Shown one piece after another: positions 11,411 to 22,784 of a stretch of 64,000 nt of DNA. The stretch is taken from positions 124,001 through 188,000 of the forward strand of contig NW_012236499.1 of the NCBI RefSeq assembly GCF_000787575.1, given 5' to 3'. A program made the translations under genes and the position numbers. Within the stretch, counting starts at the first letter, position 1; each line of letters starts with the position of its first letter. The notes beneath the pieces were generated by a model. That model saw nothing but the letters and a program-made list of their open reading frames with translations. It was not told the DNA's origin and did not search any database. The DNA is from Acytostelium subglobosum LB1 (Eukaryota; Evosea; Eumycetozoa; Acytosteliales; Acytosteliaceae).

Positions 11411-13216
11411 ATGTTAAATATACTAAGGTCTAATGTTGGACGATCATATCTCGTTGCCAGACCTTTGTTATTGACGACACCAACAACAGTTTACAACAAC
11501 AATAACTACACAACCATTAATAGAACAAGCTCGTTGTTAAGCAACAGCAACATAACATCATCATACACATACATCAATAACATAAATAATAATACACTAC
11601 AACTACAATTACAATGTAGAGGTTACTCAAAGACACATCATTCACATTCAAAGAGACGTTCATTCACACATAAACAAGATGTTCGTGTGATGAAGAAGAG
11701 AGAGTCAAAGAAGGAGGCCGTGCAACAGGGTACACCAGTGGAGGCGACTGAGCATCGTCATTCAAAGTTGTCACATGAGCATACCAAGCCATTGACACAC
11801 GATGATAAGTTGGAGTTAAAGAAGAAGTTAAAGGCTCGCAGGAAGCTAGAGATCAAGGAGGCCAACTCTGAACGTGTCAAGCATCTGATGGACGTCAAGG
11901 AGACTGTTGATAAAGAGGCGGTCACTGAGGAGTCTGTCCGTGTCACCCTTCGCAAACAAGCAGTGGCAAGTGCAGGTTCAGCTGCAGCAATCATTGGAGA
12001 GTCAGGCAGTCGACCACGCAATGGACAGACTGTGGAGTACTTTGAACAGAAAGACGAGGATTACATGGATGATGATCTTGAAGAGAGGGACGAAGATGAT
12101 GATGATGATGATGATGAATATGAAGATGAAGATGATGACGAGTATGAGGATGAGGATGAGGACGAAGATGAAGATGAGGACGAGGATGAGGATGAGGATG
12201 AAGACGAAGATGATGATGATGATGAGGGCGAACAACGCACTCAGATTGTTGAAAGAAGATCACAACGTGGACCATCGTCAGCACCAGCACCAGCACCAGT
12301 ACCACAGTTTGACATAAACAAGATTGATCCATCAAAGATTATCACAGTCACTCAAGAGATGATTGATGAGTTGGGACTGGAACAGATGGAGGAGGGCGAG
12401 GAGGATGAGGACGACACCATCACATCGCCACAGTACATCACCTTTGAGGACGCCAAGGCAAAGTATGGATTCACCGAGACCGAGCTGAGAGAGAACGCAT
12501 TCAATGCTGCAGTGTTGCAAGCGATGAAGACCCAACCTCAAAAGATGTCCAAGGCGGTCAAGGACGAGTACGAGGAGATGGAGGTGGAGGCCATAGCCCC
12601 AGCCCCAGCCCCAGCACCAGCCCCTGCAGTGGAGAAGGAGGCTGCCCCCAAGAAGAAGGCTGCCAAGAAGGAGAAGAAGGTTGTCGAAGTGCAACCAACC
12701 GTATCAACATCAGCTGAGCCCAAGAATGAGTTTCAATCAGTTGATGAGCTGGTACAACATAAATTCCAACAAAAGGAGGCATCCATGAGTGCCAAGACTG
12801 TTGGCTCAGGTCCCATTCAAATGTCCGAAGTGATGGAGGCATTGGCCGACACCAAGATGGAGGACTTTGTTGTGGTCGACGTCAGCGAGAAGTGCTCATT
12901 CACCAAGCACTTTGTAATTGCCAGCTCAGACTCGAATCGTGCTTTGATCAATGCCGAAGAGGACCTGCTGGAGAAGTTCCGCCACCGTTTCAAGAAAGAT
13001 CACAAGCCAAGAAACAATGACGATACCTCTGACGTGTGGCGTGTGCTCGATCTCGAAGTGTGCGTCGTGCATCTCTTTGAGACGGCCACCAGGAACTACT
13101 ACGACCTGGAAACGCTCTGGGTCACCAGGCGCCCCATTGGCACTGAGGAGCAGAGCTGGGACGACGAGAAGACCGACCAGATCCTCGTCAATGCCAACGC
13201 CAGCGCCAAGAAATAA
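11411..13216 (+). CDS. Mitochondrial RsfS/MALSU1 (Iojap)-like protein with acidic linker
   Basis: One exon, 601 residues. The N terminus (MLNILRSNVGRSYLVARPLL) is basic and hydroxylated without acids, as for a mitochondrial transit peptide. The C-terminal 115 residues (about 470-585) form an RsfS/Iojap domain: MSEVMEALADTKMEDFVVVD, then TKHFVIASSDSNRALINAEE, then VWRVLDLEVCVVHLFETATR and YYDLETLW, the family's terminal signature. RsfS proteins bind uL14 of the large ribosomal subunit and block or time subunit joining; the human mitochondrial form is MALSU1. The long insert before the domain is unusual: an Asp/Glu run at about residues 213-273, then Ala-Pro repeats and a Lys-rich stretch. Bacterial RsfS is about 100-120 residues, so this protein is five times longer. 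The gene converges on the F-BAR gene, about 150 bases stop to stop. Confidence 0.85.
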   Translation: MLNILRSNVGRSYLVARPLLLTTPTTVYNNNNYTTINRTSSLLSNSNITSSYTYINNINNNTLQLQLQCRGYSKTHHSHSKRRSFTHKQDVRVMKKRESKKEAVQQGTPVEATEHRHSKLSHEHTKPLTHDDKLELKKKLKARRKLEIKEANSERVKHLMDVKETVDKEAVTEESVRVTLRKQAVASAGSAAAIIGESGSRPRNGQTVEYFEQKDEDYMDDDLEERDEDDDDDDDEYEDEDDDEYEDEDEDEDEDEDEDEDEDEDEDDDDDEGEQRTQIVERRSQRGPSSAPAPAPVPQFDINKIDPSKIITVTQEMIDELGLEQMEEGEEDEDDTITSPQYITFEDAKAKYGFTETELRENAFNAAVLQAMKTQPQKMSKAVKDEYEEMEVEAIAPAPAPAPAPAVEKEAAPKKKAAKKEKKVVEVQPTVSTSAEPKNEFQSVDELVQHKFQQKEASMSAKTVGSGPIQMSEVMEALADTKMEDFVVVDVSEKCSFTKHFVIASSDSNRALINAEEDLLEKFRHRFKKDHKPRNNDDTSDVWRVLDLEVCVVHLFETATRNYYDLETLWVTRRPIGTEEQSWDDEKTDQILVNANASAKK

Positions 13217-13368
13217 AAGATACATCAATCCATTAAATCTTATAATATACTTTATTCTTAAATAATGAAGTGCCGGGCCACGCCAGACACGCCGGTAACG
13301 CCAGCCAGCCAGCCGCAAGGCCAGCCAGCCAGACAGCTTAACAATGAGGGTGGAGGGGTTGTTGGGTA

Positions 13369-14729
13369 TTATACAAGTTCACAGTAGTTGGACGGGAATA
13401 GACCCTCTCGGCCATCGAGTGAGCCCTTCCACCATCCACTCTCATCCTCGCCAAGTACTGTAATGGTGTCGCCTGTGAAGAAATCCAGCTCGGTCGCGTC
13501 CGAACCAACATAGTCGTAGAGTGCCTTCATCTTCTTTGCTGGAGGCTTCCTTGACATTACTGCAGGTGGTGGTGCTTTGGACACGGGTTTGGAGAGGATT
13601 GATGAGGACGATGATGAAGAGGTGGACGACGCACGCGACGACGAGTTGAGTGGTGCTGATGACGAGGCGTTTGTGTTTGAGTATGAGGCCGAAAGTGATG
13701 ATGAGCTGACTGAGCTCGACATTGATGGAGTGTCGCCATAGTCCTTTTGTCGTAGGTTAGTTAATGATCTACGTGGATGTCTACGCCCATCGCGATGACT
13801 TACTCTTGCACCAAATTGTACAAAGGATGGGATGGGAGGTGGGTCTGAGCCAGTCTTGTTCTCGCGAATGAAGCAGTCAATGTCCTCATACTTGTCGACC
13901 TTGCTGATGATTGATGACAGGTTGACATTGCTGCTGCTGTTCTCCAATGAGGTGATGGCCTGTGAGTACTTATCGAGTTGGATCTTGATGCAATCGATAC
14001 GCTCCTCTTCACATCCCTGCAGAGTCTGGTATATGGAGCATGTCTTCTCCACCCAAGCCGGTGCATTCGTTTGCAACTTGTTGACGGCGTCCCTATAGTC
14101 ATTCTCAAACATCTGTCTCTCCTTGTTGGCCTTCTGTGCCTTTGATGAAATCTTTTGGTCCAACTTGATTGTTAGTATTATTGATTGATTGAATGATCTC
14201 TATGATGGCACTCTCATATTCATACCTTGCCAAGATCATTAACATTGCCTCCGCGGGACTTTGCCTGCTCGAGTTGTGAATTGAATTGCTCGGACTGCTT
14301 GGAGTAGTCTTCGTACTTGGTGCGATACTTGGCTATTGAGGACTCTTGATCCTTGCGCTCCTTGGACAACTTCCATGCGTCGTGAAGGAAGGTCTTCTTG
14401 GTCTTCTTTTGGTCCGACTTGAATCTGTCGAACGATGACACGATGTCCATGGACAGCTGTCGCGAGAACTCTGTGTGAATGCCAACTGTGGACTCGACCT
14501 GTCCACGGACGGCCAACCAGGCATCACGCAATGTTCCAAACTCTGTCAAGTTGGCAGTCTTCTTAAGCAGACTTGTTAAACTTTTTGCGTAGGACTCCTC
14601 AATAGATGCACGCTCCTTCATAAAGTATAAGAAGAGCTTAGTACTCTCAGTACCCTGATTGATTCTCTTCTCCAGCTGATCGAATCCTCCAACGCCCCAG
14701 AAGTTGTCCTTAAATGTTTCAGTAGACAT
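13369..14729 (-). CDS. F-BAR and SH3 domain protein (PSTPIP/PACSIN/Cdc15 type)
   Basis: Two exons, 14729-14226 and 14163-13369, give 432 residues. The start is placed at the Met of MSTETFKDNFWG because upstream in-frame codons are hydrophobic leader-like translation of AT-rich 5' sequence, and because FWG near the start is typical of FCH domains. Residues 1 to about 270 form an F-BAR coiled coil (LEKRINQGTESTKLFLYFMK, EESYAKSLTSLLKK). A Ser-rich linker follows. The last 58 residues are an SH3 domain with ALYDY, the acidic RT loop (DATELDFFTGD), the conserved WW of ESGWWKG and the C-terminal GLFPSNYCEL. Such proteins bend membranes in endocytosis or at the cleavage furrow and recruit dynamin or WASP partners through SH3. 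The exact orthologue in D. discoideum was not identified. Confidence 0.85.
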
Positions 14730-15075
14730 CGCTTCTATATTGTTCAAGTAATAATAAAATAGTAATAATAACGATAATGATACAGATATTATATATATAT
14801 ACAAATATAAGTTAAGTAATACGTGTGATTGATTATGTATCAAATAAATGGTCAATCACATGCTCCCACCATGATGGAGTGATTATTTATGTGAGAGTGG
14901 TCCCCAACAACAACGTTGTTGTGAATTTTGACACTAATTTCAAATAATATTTGCAGGTCCTTGCCCATCAATTGGATGACGTTTTGAATACTGGTGCCAA
15001 TGTTGGTGTTTTGCTAAAGGCCGACGTCATTGTCTCTTACTTTATATCCATCATACTATACTATCTATCAATCAA
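14730..15075. other. Spacer between F-BAR and FNIP genes
   Basis: AT-rich upstream region of the F-BAR gene (14730-14870), including a TATATATA tract, then about 200 bases in which I see no gene. An unexplained coding-like stretch near 14955-15030 has no start codon and no recognisable product. Confidence 0.4.
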
Positions 15076-16416
15076 TCAATAAGTGAGCATGCGGAAACTG
15101 TAGGGTAGGATTGAAGATGTGAATATGGCCTGAGTTGGACTTATCTTTCGGATATGTACATGAATGTAGTGGGAGAAGATATAGATGTATCTTTGAACGT
15201 TTGGTATCAGTTTGAGTGTAGAGCAGAATATCTTCTGGCATCCAATGTGATCATAAGTAAGATCGGGCGTATTGATAGTCAATGTGTTCAAATATGCATT
15301 AGATGGCCTTGGTTTGGTTGATACGGCATTGGTGATGATCAGTTGCTTGATTGAATCATGGTCTTGGTATGCATCCATGTACTTGGTCATGTCATAGTTG
15401 AATACAACTAATGTTTGTAGATTCGGGGGCAGTACAACATTGCTTGGCGGTTGATTAAAGTCTCCACCCAGCGTAAGTTTGGTTAACGAATCGGGAAGAG
15501 TTCCAGCGTCCAATATTTGATTGTAATGGTAACCAAACTTTAACTCGGTCAACGATTTGGGGAGCACTCCATTTAAAGGCATGTTGAAGTATTTACCAAA
15601 GGAAAGGTAACGCAGATTGTTTGGAAGGGCTCCATGTTCAATTTCACGTTCATAATCAGCGCCAAGTGACAGAGACAACAGTGATTGTGGAAGAGTGCCT
15701 GGGACAATTCTCGAGTTGAACTTGATCTCATAGGCAAGACTAGTGAGTTGTTCTGGCAACACACCAACATCAAACGATATGTTACACCGCATTGTAAGAT
15801 ACCTGAGTGACAATGGAAAGGTACCAGGGACAATCGTTTGATTAAAGTGGAAGTCAAGCCACAGTCGACGCAGGTTATTTGGAAGCAAGTTTGCAGGGAT
15901 TGGTTGGTTAAAGGCAAGGCCAAACTTCAGTTCTGTAAGTGACTGGGGAAGGCTTCCAGGTGGCAGGTATCGGTCGAATGAATGGCCCAACGTTAGACTA
16001 GTAAGAGACTGTGGAAGTACACCAGGGGGTAATGGCTGATTGAACGAGCCTAAGAGTTCGAGCGTGTGTAATGATTGTGGCAGTGATCCAGGTGCAATAG
16101 GATCGTTACAAGAGCCCCAGAACCTCAATTTCTTGAGTGTTTGGGGTAGTTTGTCTAGACTTTCATGTTCTACAACTTTAGGGTCTTTTACTGTTGTTGA
16201 ATATGATTGATGTTGTTGTAGTTTAGACTGTTCTCTACGTCTTTTATCAATCTCTCTTTCATTAATAAACAAATTATAACATGTCTTTGATGATAGAGCA
16301 AGACAAACTATATCAATACAAGTCTTATTATTATTATTATTATCTGTTGTTGTTGTTGTAGTATCCAATAACAATGAATGAATGAGTTTGAATGCGTATG
16401 TTGGAAGTGTTTCCAT
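15076..16416 (-). CDS. FNIP-repeat protein with F-box-like N terminus
   Basis: Single exon, 446 residues. Residues 1-60 (METLPTYAFKLIHSLLLD, then KTCIDIVCLALSSKTCYNLF after an Asn run) look like a degenerate F-box. From about residue 90 to 350 there are around twelve repeats of about 22 residues with the FNIP pattern, for example LPQSLTSLTLGHSFDRYLPPG and LPQSLTELKFGLAFNQPIP; this LRR-related repeat is expanded in dictyostelids. The C-terminal 95 residues are unique and end SILPYSFRMLTY. Function of the family is poorly known; the F-box-like head suggests ubiquitin ligase adaptors, which is inference. The gene is divergent from the GPR107-like gene across about 390 bases. Confidence 0.85.
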   Translation of the reverse strand: METLPTYAFKLIHSLLLDTTTTTTDNNNNNKTCIDIVCLALSSKTCYNLFINEREIDKRRREQSKLQQHQSYSTTVKDPKVVEHESLDKLPQTLKKLRFWGSCNDPIAPGSLPQSLHTLELLGSFNQPLPPGVLPQSLTSLTLGHSFDRYLPPGSLPQSLTELKFGLAFNQPIPANLLPNNLRRLWLDFHFNQTIVPGTFPLSLRYLTMRCNISFDVGVLPEQLTSLAYEIKFNSRIVPGTLPQSLLSLSLGADYEREIEHGALPNNLRYLSFGKYFNMPLNGVLPKSLTELKFGYHYNQILDAGTLPDSLTKLTLGGDFNQPPSNVVLPPNLQTLVVFNYDMTKYMDAYQDHDSIKQLIITNAVSTKPRPSNAYLNTLTINTPDLTYDHIGCQKIFCSTLKLIPNVQRYIYIFSHYIHVHIRKISPTQAIFTSSILPYSFRMLTY

Positions 16417-16808
16417 CGATATGATATTTTACAATATGGTGTTGAGGATGTGAAGATCTGTATGTCCAAAGAAGGAAATAGTATAATGTATTACTACAAC
16501 AACAACACTATGAATGAAGTGAACTCATCAAGATAACATTGATTGAACAAAGTTGAAATTAATTAAATAATGCATGCTCGCGTGGTTTGTGTGAGCCAGA
16601 CACTTTGGTCTCGACTTTCAAACCAATCTTTGTCAATTCATTCATTCTCATTCAAATATAAATACACATTGTATCTGTAACATAACATATAAATATAATA
16701 CTATATATATTACATCATAAATAATCGATCGATCAATCAATCAATCACAATAATCACAGAAGTATACAGATAGACAAAGGATAGAGATAAAGAAAGATAT
16801 ATAGAGTG
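16417..16808. promoter_or_regulatory. Divergent promoter region, FNIP gene / GPR107-like gene
   Basis: About 390 bases between opposed starts. It contains AT-rich TATA-like tracts (ATAAATATAATACTATATAT near 16690-16710), a short (TCAA)n run, and a purine-rich leader (GATAGACAAAGGATAGAGAT) just before the ATG at 16809. No defined factor site recognised. Confidence 0.4.
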
Positions 16809-18591
16809 ATGACAAGACAGACATCTTTGTTTTTGTCGGCGACGTTGCTGATATGCCTCGTGTTGATATCGACTACAAATGCATTTATACATCATTTGAA
16901 TATTAAGGACGATATACGTCAGGTGTTCCTGATCGAGAGCTTTGGTCTGGGAAAGAATGGTGTGATGAAGTGTTCAGTGGCCAATTGGAAGCTCAATGGA
17001 CAGCCAATAGACTCTTCAATGTCCAATGGAACAGGATTCTTCATCAAGGTCACTGACACTGATGCCAGCGCATTGGTCGACGAAATCATCCTTCAGAAGG
17101 ACTGTGTACATTTCTTTGAGAACCAGAGTTTCTTCTTCACGTACAAGAGGTAAGTCGTCTATATGCTGATTGATGTCACGCGACACCGAGGTGCTAACAT
17201 TGAATGAACCTTAACAACCATACAGCGGCGACACAACCAATTTTGACTTGACAGTTGACGCACCAGGCTTCAAAGAGGGATTCTATAACCTTCACTTTAT
17301 CAATTGTAATCATGGTGATAAAGTCTCTTTCGATGTAAGATTGTTAAATCATATGATTGATTACTCCCCTAATTCATTCACTCATTCACTCACTCACTCA
17401 CTCATCTAATACAGCTTTCATTGGAGCAATACAACGTCGAGTCTAACGGACAAAAGAGTTATCTGTCGATTGGTGACACTCCTTTGCCAACTCTATACGG
17501 AGTGTTCTCTGCTGTCTTCTTTGGATTGTTGCTACTCTGGGTCTTCTTCTTCCTAAAGGGAGAGGGCAAGCGTGTCAACAAGATACATCACCTCTGCACT
17601 GCCTACCTTTTGATTCAGTCAATCTCACTATTGTTCGAGGCTGTATGTACAATCAAAATTATCACTCATTCAATCATCCTAACAACAACATCATCAATAT
17701 AGATTGAGAAGCACTACATCAAGACCACTGGCAGCGCTCATGGTTGGAATGTTGCATATTACATCTTTGCATGGTATGACTCGCTTGTTAGATTGATTGA
17801 TTGATCGATTGATTGAATGAATGACAGTTACTAACCCTACCCTATCAAACACAGCCTTCAAGGATCATTCTTTATTGTTTTGATTGCACTTATTGGTTCA
17901 GGATGGGCATTCATCAAGCCATACCTGTCCGACAAGGACAAGACTATATTCATGGTGGTCATTCCTTTGCAGATTCTCGACAACATTGCATTGGTCATGG
18001 TCGATGAGGAGGCACCAGGTTCCGTCGGTTCGATTGGATGGAAGCACATCTTCACAGTTGTCGATATCATCTGTTGCATTGCCATCTTGATCCCAATCAT
18101 TTGGTCAATCAAACATCTAAAGGATGCTTCGCAGGTTGATGACAAAGGTATGTGTACCTCGACCTCTATCCCTTTGCAGTCCAACAACATACTAATGCCA
18201 ATCAATCAATCAATCAAACATAATAGCTGCCCAGAACCTTCAGAAGCTCACTCTATTCAGACAGTTCTATTTATTTGTAATCTCTTATATTTACTTCACT
18301 AGAATCATCATCACTCTGCTGCGATCGACACTTCCATTCAAGTGGGTATGGTTGGGCGACTGCTTCCAGCTTATTGCCGCACTCATCTTTTACTCCACTA
18401 CTGGGTAAGTAATGGTTCAAAGGAAGAAAGGATGAAGAGAGGACTAACATTAACAACCAATCAATCAATTAACAAACAATAGATATCAGTTTAGACCATC
18501 TTTGGACAACCCATACTTCCATCTGCCACAGAATGAGGATGGTGTACAAATGTCAGAGAGAGGTGTAAACACTGATAGAGACGACGATTGA
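16809..18591 (+). CDS. GPR107/GPR108-type seven-TM protein (LUSTR family)
   Basis: Seven exons: 16809-17149, 17226-17334, 17415-17642, 17703-17773, 17855-18147, 18227-18404 and 18483-18591, giving 442 residues; every junction keeps frame. A signal peptide (SLFLSATLLICLVLISTTNA) is followed by a lumenal domain of about 170 residues with one Cys pair candidate and N-glycosylation sites. The seven-helix part starts at TLYGVFSAVFFGLLLLWVFF and includes KRVNKIHHLCTAYLLIQSIS, GSFFIVLIALIGSGWAFIKP and VVIPLQILDNIALVM, which are hallmarks of the lung-seven-transmembrane/GOST family. Members act in the Golgi and endocytic trafficking rather than as classical GPCRs. The tail FRPSLDNPYF matches the conserved YRPA-x-NPY motif. 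Length is shorter than human GPR107 mainly in the lumenal domain. Confidence 0.85.
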
Positions 18592-19053
18592 GTTTGATCC
18601 TGATCATTAACCAACAACACATATCATACCGCCCCCTTCATTCGATCATTGGAAAGTGTCCAACTCGCGAGTACTTCGTCAATAATAATCATTCATTTAA
18701 TCAAACTCGTTAATATATATAGTATGAACAGGAGTGAGAGGAATGGATACCTCTCGTTTATTTAAGGCCAGTTTGGTCGATGTCGATGTGAACAGAACAC
18801 TTGGTTATGGTAAGGGTAGGGATAATAATATCGACAATAATCGGTTGGATTTGATTGGATTGCATTGGATGGGATTGAATGGAACAGGACAGTATACAGT
18901 TATGGACAGGGGGTTTATGGACATTGGTATGAACAAGCGGGAGGGTAGGGACAGGATGCTGACATCTTGATTGATTGGATTCAGGATGCACCTGGGCCTG
19001 CAGGCAGTGGAAGCGCACAGTCTGGTGTTGGGAAGAAACTACGGAACAGTCTC
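18592..19053. other. Convergent 3' spacer
   Basis: Between the stops of the GPR107-like and cyclin genes. Contains GATTGGATT-type degenerate repeats at about 18840-18885 and no recognisable gene. Confidence 0.5.
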
Positions 19054-20191
19054 TTAAGCGACGCAATCGGGTTGAGGCTGGTATCGAAAGGAAGGGATGG
19101 ATTGGTGTAGATAGGCTGGCTTATTGCTCGAGTCGTCGCAGTTGGACTTGGTATTGATATAGTTATTTACATTATTACCGATGGTGCTGTTGGTGGTGAT
19201 GTGATTGTTGTTGTGATTGCTACTACTACTACTACATGATGAGGCAGTTTGACAGTTTGGGTGGGTGTATGAAGAGGAGGAGGATGATGATGATGTGGAT
19301 TGATGTTGAGTGTTTGGTGATGGTCTAGAGGGGTGTCTCTTGTCCTTTGAAGGCGAATCCTTTAGGAATACTATGCTGTCTAGGAGGTTGACATCTGGAA
19401 AGGCAACGGGCAGTGATGAGGCCACAGGAACACACAAGTGTTGCTGGATCCTCTGGCTGTACATCTCCATCGCCGACGAGTACTCTATATAAGTCTGGAA
19501 GTCGGTGCCGACATCAAACGATAGCAGCTTCAACAAGTCAAGTTCCAAACTATTGATCTCCTTCACGGACACTCCTCCGACTTGCGAATAGAAGTGATTG
19601 TTATAAAATATATCTGTTTGAATTGGAAGGTTTGTTTGATTGTTAGTTGAGTGATTGGAATGATTCCAGGTCATTGTGATACATACCATCAAGGTACTTT
19701 GCAGCTACGAGAATACCAGTGATGAGGATTCGATGGATGTTATAACTATTTACAACGAATCCACGCTTGGTGATGAGTCGGTCTATGTACATGAGGGTGG
19801 TGATAAAGCATTCCTTGGAGCACGGCGAGTATTTCAATATTCTGGCAATGTACATGTCGATGGTGATCATCGGAAGCTTCATATTCTCCGGCAGGAATTG
19901 TGTAAAGTTGTTGGGGTACTGGTCGGCATAGGCCAGGAACTGGTTTGTACATATGATCAGCGACTTTAGCAGACACTCGATGGGACTGTCTGGTTTGGAC
20001 GCCATGTTGATCTCTTGCAATTGCATCTTGCCCTCCTTTAGTATGGACAAGAAGGTGGCTTGTTGCTGAGGGGCTTGTGCCTGTGCCTGTGCTGGTGAGT
20101 TGGCAGCAGCAACAGCGTTTGGAAATTGTGTGGCCATTTGATGTCTATCGTTGGTGATCATTGGGGAGTTGGTCCTAATTGTAGAATCCAT
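19054..20191 (-). CDS. Pho80-like (PCL / cyclin P-U) cyclin
   Basis: Two exons, 20191-19687 and 19613-19054, give 354 residues. The intron interrupts the cyclin box exactly between KYLD and DIFYNNHFYSQVGG, and the joined sequence reads like the PHO80 family signature (AAKYLDD..YYNN.(Y/F)..VGG). Upstream elements of the box are visible: PMITIDMYIARILKYSPCSK and YIDRLITKRGFVVNSYNIHR. After the box come INSLELDLLKLLSFDVGTDF and a long Ser/Asn-rich, probably disordered tail. Such cyclins partner Pho85/CDK5-type kinases, in yeast for phosphate sensing and cell-cycle exit; the partner here is not known. A single undetermined base (20241) lies just upstream of the start. Confidence 0.85.
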
Positions 20192-22339
20192 TATATAAGT
20201 GTAATAATAAATATAAATATAAATAATAATTATAAAGATTNGAAGTAAGGTTTAAAGGTTAGATGACAGGATTATGGACATTAATTCTAGAATTATATGG
20301 ATTGGAAATGATATGTTAATATATTATTATTGACTTTGGTGAAGCCTTATCTTGGGCCAAGAATAAAGGATTGGATGTGTGGGCGAGTGTGTGGCAAGGT
20401 TACCTCAATCAAACAATTATTATAACTTTAGAGATATAGGTTGTGAAGTGAATGAGTTGTAGTAGTTGGAACAACCAATGATCATTGGGTCCACAAACAA
20501 ATCAACTTGATCATTCAATGAGGCACACAAAGGGGCACAAACAACATCAGCGCATATATCATATCGGGTACCAATAAAGGATTCGTATTTAGTATACGTG
20601 ACCGCAGTACAAAGGTGACCCGAGAGACCCATTAACCATATAACAAGATGTATAATGGGTCCATTGTTGTTGACGACGATGATGATAACTTGGGATAGAT
20701 AATGTAGAAGGATGAGGGAAGATGAAGAGACACTCTTCTATAAATAACGCAAATGGTCAATAGTTGAGAAGGTGTCTTGGCCGCCAACAACCAACTGGCA
20801 AAGGGTGGCGGTTGGGAGGACCTGGTGGTCCACAATATTGTTCGACAATAGCAATTTGTGATGTACACTAAGTGATTATAGGTGGGCTCACTAAGGTACT
20901 TGTGATGGAGTGTGTGTGTGGTGGGTGATGGAACATGTGTGTAGTTGTGTGTGTGAAGTGATGTGAGTCGGTTGAGTGATGGAACATGAGTGTGTGTTGT
21001 GTGGGTGGGAGAGGGGTACCGCCACGTACTCCGCCTCGAGCCTCTTTGTTGTTACTGATGTCGGGATGTGGATGTGTCTGTTTCCTGTAGCTGTTGTTGT
21101 TGTTGCTGTTGCTGTTGCTTTGATTGTATTTTTAGGCTCACACAACAACAACATGGATGTTATGCGATTTCCGTAACAAACAACTATATGGTTGGGAGAA
21201 GTGGAGACGAGAGGGACTATGATGGATAGTCCTCATTTGCCTCCACATGAACCGACATTGACAGTATGCCATTGCCATTGCCATTGACAACAATATGAGG
21301 AAGGCTACCTTGAATCTTAAGTCGACAATGACAATATATATTGTTCACCAAAGGAAATCATTGCGGCCAAATTGGTGGGCCATGTTCAACTTCCTTTGCC
21401 AACTGCAAGGCTCACATCATTCAATCACAACACACCATGACAATGTTTGAACGTTAGGTGCAATGGATGAAGTAAGCAGGCACCTAATGTTTATATGTGT
21501 ATGTATAATTGTCCTGTGTGATGTATAAATGCTTAAGGAGGCTTGATTGATTGGAGTGCTGGATCTTGGATAAGATCTGAGTGCTTGTGTTTGTGCTTGT
21601 GTTTGTGTAGCGTGTGAACTTCTGGCAAGTCTAGCCAGGTCCATCGTTCATCCAACAAATAATGGGTATTCCAAACAATGTTTACCTTTAAAGTTAAACA
21701 TAAGATTACTACTTTGTTGTTGTTGTTGTAAGATAACTAGAGAGATAGATAATAACATATATTATGTGTATGTATGTATGTATGATATTGAACTTAATAA
21801 CTAACTAAACTAACAAACAAACTAATTAATTAATAACTAATATTATTATTGATTGGTGATATCACTCTCTCTTTGAATGTGTGGTTGTGTAGTCAACCTG
21901 CGCAGTTGAGTAGTTGTAGAGAGAGAGAGGGAGGGGGTTATAGATAGATAGACAGTGAGGGACCACTCATTCATTCACTCATTTACACTCATTCAAGTCA
22001 AGTCTCGTTCACACTCGTCGATTGTAAGCAATAACAAACTGCCGATGCGATGGATGGTTGAATGAATGAATGAAGATAGAGTGGTTGCGAAGGCTACAAG
22101 ATAGGTTGTGGGGGTGGCCTAAGAGTAACTTCAAAGTATGTATATATGTCCTTCAACGCTTTGAAACGGGTGTGTGATATTGTGTATGTGTTGTTGTGTG
22201 CGCGATTGACGTTGTTGTCAACTAACGCATCAATAATGGATGGATGGATGATTGACTGGATGAATATGGCTAACTATCTCTCATATAGATGTATGATGAT
22301 TGGTAATGAACATGAGTGAGAGAGAGTTGATGTTGACAG
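20192..22339. other. Long intergenic region
   Basis: Upstream region of the cyclin gene, then about 2 kb without a gene I can support. Short open frames at 20420-20632 and 20632-20868 (-) encode Cys/Ser-rich peptides without a family match. Repeats include (GTTGTT)n near 21090-21120 and 21717-21729, TATGTATGTA near 21770-21784 and GAGAGAG near 21918-21935. Confidence 0.45.
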
Positions 22340-22748
22340 TCACCAACTCTCTTGTCTAGATATATTCTGTAAATGGTCTAATAAAGGTCTTGCCATTTGC
22401 AACGCACCATTAATGGATATCACCGGTTTTTTTGATGTGTTTTCCAGAGTTTTTGTGGTCCCTGGTGGAGGCTTCAATGTGAACATGAATGGATGGTGTG
22501 GTGGGGTTATGTTGGATGGACCATAATAAAGGCCATGCATTGAGGCTTCAACGGTTAGGATAAAACAGAACATTGAATGATTGAATAAATGTATTTGAAT
22601 GAATGATACAAGTTATTGTTGTTGACTCATCATTAACGAAGAGATGGTTGTGTTGTACATCGACAGAAGGTGTCGGGTACAAATGCGTGACGTGAGTCAA
22701 TACAAAGGGGTATAGTACTATTATACCAAATATCAACATTAACCTCAT
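22340..22748 (-). CDS. Possible small secreted protein
   Basis: Two exons can be joined on the minus strand: about 22748-22613 (ending in ACTT before a GTATCATT donor) and about 22549-22340 (after GTTGAAG), with a roughly 60-base intron containing a CTAAC-type branch site. The product is about 113 residues. It begins with a clear hydrophobic leader (MRLMLIFGIIVLYPFVLTHV), so it would enter the secretory pathway, and continues through HGLYYGPSNITPPHHPFMFT to an end at NISRQESW. I recognise no family. A real gene is suggested by the signal peptide, the intron-exon contrast and the absence of low complexity, but expression data are lacking. Non-coding origin cannot be excluded. Confidence 0.4.
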
Positions 22749-22784
22749 TAATTAATTACCCTTTGGACCGGGTATACATGACAG

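Noticed and set aside
11907-12335. Met/Arg- and His-rich frames in the RsfS-like gene
   Set aside because: Off-frame and antisense readings of the GAT/GAG acidic run.
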